Part shown: piece by piece, positions 7,688 through 9,727 of the stretch
Position numbering within the stretch: the stretch's first letter is position 1
Layout of the letters: each line of letters opens with the position of its first letter
Assembly: GCA_937923355.1 (NCBI GenBank)
Contig: CALAIO010000314.1
Location: forward strand, 1-9,727
Length of the DNA: 9,727 nt
Reading direction: 5' to 3'
DNA from: an uncultured Rhizobiaceae group bacterium
GTDB taxonomy: Bacteria > Pseudomonadota > Alphaproteobacteria > Rhizobiales > Rhizobiaceae
Made by a program: the position numbers and the translations under genes
Notes under the pieces: model-generated
Database searches by the model: none
What the model saw: the letters and a program-made list of their open reading frames with translations, nothing else
What the model was told of the DNA's origin: nothing

Positions 7688-7702
7688 ATGTTACTTCAAT
7701 GA
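7688..7702 (+). other. Four-codon mini-ORF overlapping the M16 peptidase start
   Basis: ATG TTA CTT CAA TGA is a four-codon frame with AGGG four bases upstream (7680-7683). Its TGA overlaps the peptidase ATG at 7699 as ATGA. The peptidase start has no Shine-Dalgarno of its own at normal spacing, so ribosomes ending the mini-ORF could restart there. It may equally be chance. Confidence 0.3.
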
Positions 7703-8985
7703 CCGTAAATATCTCAAAACTTGAAAATGGCCTAACCGTTGTAACAGACTCCATGCCACACTTGGAAAGTGCTGCTCTTGGTGTTTGGATTAAATCCGGT
7801 TCGCGCAATGAAACGCATGATCAACATGGCATTGCGCATTTGCTCGAGCATATGGCTTTTAAAGGCACCAAAAAACGTACAGCGCTTCAAATTGCTGAAG
7901 AAATTGAGAACGTAGGTGGTGAGTTAAACGCTGCCACAAGCACAGAAACAACTGCCTATTATGCGCGCGTACTGAAACCCGAAGTCAGCCATGCAGCGGA
8001 CATCCTTTATGACATTCTTTCAAATTCAACCTTTGATGAAAAAGAACTTGCGCGTGAGAAACACGTCATTTTGCAAGAAATCGGCGCATCACTTGATTCA
8101 CCCGATGACCTTGTTTTTGATAATTTTCAAGAGACTTCCTTTGCAGGCGCTCAGCCTATTGGAAGGCCAATTCTTGGAACACCAGAGACGGTAGAAAGTT
8201 TTTCAACGGATCAAATTCGTGAATATCTTGACGCTCATTATCATGGGCCGAATATGGTTCTGGCTGCATCGGGTGCGGTTGATCACGACGCTTTGGTAAA
8301 ACAAGCTGAGACAACTTATTCAAGTTTCCAGAATTCAGTTACGCAAGAAGCAAGCCCTGCCACTTATGTTGGTGGCGAAAGCATAATCGAAGACGATTTT
8401 CAGGAAGCTCAGATGGTTCTTGGCTTTGAAGGTCGCGCCTATCACGTAAAAGATTTCTATGCCTCACAATTACTGGCAACCATCCTTGGTGGCGGCATGT
8501 CTTCCAGACTGTTTCAAGAAGTGCGGGAAAAACACGGGCTTTGTTATTCTATATCATCCTTCCACTGGGGATTTTCCGACAGTGGTATTTTCGGCATTCA
8601 TGCTGCAACTGGGCCTGAAGATTTAAAAGAACTTGTCTCTCTGATTTTGCAAGAATTACAACGCGCTAGCGAAGACATTATGCAAGAAGAACTAGACCGT
8701 GCGCGCGCACAAATTCGTTCGGGCTTGTTGATGTCTATGGAAAGTCCTGCTGCGCGTTCTGGTCAAATAGCGCGTCAGATTTTATTGTTTGGCAGGCAAA
8801 TTCCAAATGATGAATTGATGGAACGCCTGGACGCGCTTTCTGTTGAACGTGTACGTGATCTGGCAGGTCGTATTTTCCACGAAAGTATTCCTACCCTTTC
8901 GGCTGTTGGGCCTGTGCAAAATATTACGCGTCTTGACGAAATTAAAGATCGTCTTGGCATCAAGCATAGCGAAGCTGCCGAATAA
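7699..8985 (+). CDS. M16B family zinc metallopeptidase (processing-peptidase-like)
   Basis: A 428-residue protein homologous to mitochondrial processing peptidase beta. The inverted zinc motif H47-x-x-E50-H51 (HLLEHMAFKGT) supplies two ligands and the catalytic Glu. Glu127 in VILQEI, 75 residues on, is the third ligand, with Glu120 as the second conserved acid, so the site is complete. NAATSTETTAYYARV (77-91) and the second-domain signature GGGMSSRLFQEVREKHGLCY are typical of M16B. No signal peptide is seen, so it is cytoplasmic, probably a dimer degrading or trimming peptides; the substrate is unknown. An in-frame stop at 7684-7686 and no upstream start codon fix the ATG at 7699, where MTVNISKLENGLTVV matches the family. 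It lies 43 bp after thrC and 3 bp before the acetyltransferase; this order recurs, from memory, in alphaproteobacteria. Confidence 0.95.
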   Translation: MTVNISKLENGLTVVTDSMPHLESAALGVWIKSGSRNETHDQHGIAHLLEHMAFKGTKKRTALQIAEEIENVGGELNAATSTETTAYYARVLKPEVSHAADILYDILSNSTFDEKELAREKHVILQEIGASLDSPDDLVFDNFQETSFAGAQPIGRPILGTPETVESFSTDQIREYLDAHYHGPNMVLAASGAVDHDALVKQAETTYSSFQNSVTQEASPATYVGGESIIEDDFQEAQMVLGFEGRAYHVKDFYASQLLATILGGGMSSRLFQEVREKHGLCYSISSFHWGFSDSGIFGIHAATGPEDLKELVSLILQELQRASEDIMQEELDRARAQIRSGLLMSMESPAARSGQIARQILLFGRQIPNDELMERLDALSVERVRDLAGRIFHESIPTLSAVGPVQNITRLDEIKDRLGIKHSEAAE

Positions 8986-8988
8986 GCC

Positions 8989-9585
8989 ATGAACTTACGC
9001 CTGCTATCTCGATTTTTAAATCAGGAAATTGATGTAGCAGATGGTAGCCTATATTTGCGTGCACCAAACAGTTCAGACTTGAAACAATGGTTAGACTTGC
9101 GCGCCAAGAGCAAGGCTTTTTTGAAACCGTGGGAACCACTTTGGCCAGAAGATGATTTAACCAGCATCGGTTTTCGCAGAAGACTTAAAGCCTATTCCCA
9201 ACAAAGACAAAATGGCAGTGCCAAAACCTACTTCCTGTTTAGACGCAGTGACCATCAACTCATTGGTGGCATTAGCTTAACACGAATTAGATATGATGTT
9301 ACTCGCTCCGCAATGCTCGGTTATTGGATGGGTGTTGATTATGCAGGCCAAGGTCATATGAAGAAAGCAGTTCGTGCTCTAATGGATTTTGCTTTTTTAA
9401 ACTTACGCCTAAAACGTATTGAAGCAGCCTGTCTTCCTTCCAATATGACTTCCATAAACCTGCTTAAAAAATGTGGCTTCAGGGAAGAAGGCTATGCGCG
9501 CGAGTATCTGGAAATAAACGGGAAACGCGAAGACCATATCCTTTTTGCAATATTGGATTCCGAACAAGCTAAACAAAACATATAA
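8989..9585 (+). CDS. GNAT acetyltransferase, RimJ/RimL type
   Basis: A 198-residue cytoplasmic enzyme likely to transfer acetyl from acetyl-CoA to a protein N-terminus or small amine. The GNAT core runs from LYLRAPNSSDLKQWLDLRAK (about 21-40) through LIGGISLTRI (beta4). The acetyl-CoA loop is in YWMGVDYAGQGHMKKAV (about 112-128), followed by RIEAACLPSNMTSINLLKKCGF and EEGYAREYLEINGKREDHILF, the RimJ/RimL-type C-terminal half. RimJ and RimL acetylate ribosomal proteins S5 and L12 in E. coli, but this subgroup's target is unproven. It begins 3 bp after the peptidase stop without a clear Shine-Dalgarno, so translation is probably coupled. No terminator is evident after the stop. Confidence 0.9.
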   Translation: MNLRLLSRFLNQEIDVADGSLYLRAPNSSDLKQWLDLRAKSKAFLKPWEPLWPEDDLTSIGFRRRLKAYSQQRQNGSAKTYFLFRRSDHQLIGGISLTRIRYDVTRSAMLGYWMGVDYAGQGHMKKAVRALMDFAFLNLRLKRIEAACLPSNMTSINLLKKCGFREEGYAREYLEINGKREDHILFAILDSEQAKQNI

Positions 9586-9689
9586 AAGACTGTTTTTAGC
9601 TGGAAAAATTGCTTTCTGTGTGGTGTAAGTAAATCAGACAGATATGGCATATAGTGTATCGTCTTGCGCTGTTTGGGGAAACGGCCTTG

Positions 9690-9727
9690 ATGCGGGAATA
9701 TATTTTGAAGCTTATTAATACATACAC
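9690..9727 (+). CDS. Possible start of a further gene, cut by the right edge
   Basis: From the ATG at 9690 the frame stays open to the edge (about 12 codons, starting MREYILKLINTY). GGGGA lies about 11 bases upstream, and a TTG at 9687 has better spacing to it. The frame is open back to 9633, with a GTG at 9654. Too little is visible to name a family. The rest of 9586-9689 shows no gene or clear terminator. Confidence 0.25.
   Translation, partial: MREYILKLINTY

Noticed and set aside
9645..9719. 24-codon frame starting ATG GCA TAT
   Set aside because: It is short and closed, with no ribosome site and no resemblance; it overlaps the better-supported open frame at the right edge.

Overview
The window looks like chromosomal core DNA from an alphaproteobacterium, most likely of the Rhizobiales (Hyphomicrobiales) type. 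The evidence is a CcrM-type GANTC adenine methyltransferase of the long (about 377-residue) rhizobial size, a DUF721/DciA-like protein beside mutY and a thiol oxidoreductase, and a thrC - M16 peptidase - RimJ-like acetyltransferase series. GC content, sampled by eye, is in the mid-40s percent, low for that group. No rRNA, tRNA, CRISPR array, transposase or phage gene was seen.

Layout. 1-573 (-): 5' part of an exported DsbA-like thiol oxidoreductase, running off the left edge. 682-1212 (-): DUF721/DciA-like protein. 1250-2332 (+): mutY, divergent from it. 2347-3474 (-): a secreted, low-complexity protein that ends inside a DUF7507/DUF11-type beta repeat, convergent with mutY. 3584-4717 (-): ccrM. 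4826-5515 (+): HAD phosphatase, divergent from ccrM. 5526-6122 (-): small lipoprotein of unknown function. 6252-7655 (+): thrC with a TTG start, followed on the same strand by an M16B zinc peptidase (7699-8985) and a GNAT acetyltransferase (8989-9585), probably one operon. 9586-9727 is mostly non-coding, with a possible start of another gene at the right edge. No stretch longer than 300 bases lacks a gene.

The left part groups genome-maintenance functions: helicase loading (DciA-like), repair of 8-oxoG:A mispairs (MutY) and cell-cycle DNA methylation (CcrM). The right part is amino-acid synthesis plus protein processing and modification. The two unrecognised exported proteins sit between these conserved blocks and look like lineage-specific insertions.

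The most useful signals beyond the gene list are: (i) GANTC, the CcrM target, is about three-fold depleted (13 sites counted by hand against roughly 36 expected), with remaining sites at the ccrM and secreted-protein promoters; (ii) a ccrM promoter with a CtrA-like box over the -35 position and a GANTC site next to it; (iii) a secreted protein cut off mid-domain against mutY; (iv) a 4-codon mini-ORF whose stop overlaps the start of the M16 peptidase. I see no clear undescribed multi-gene system; most of the window is ordinary core genome.
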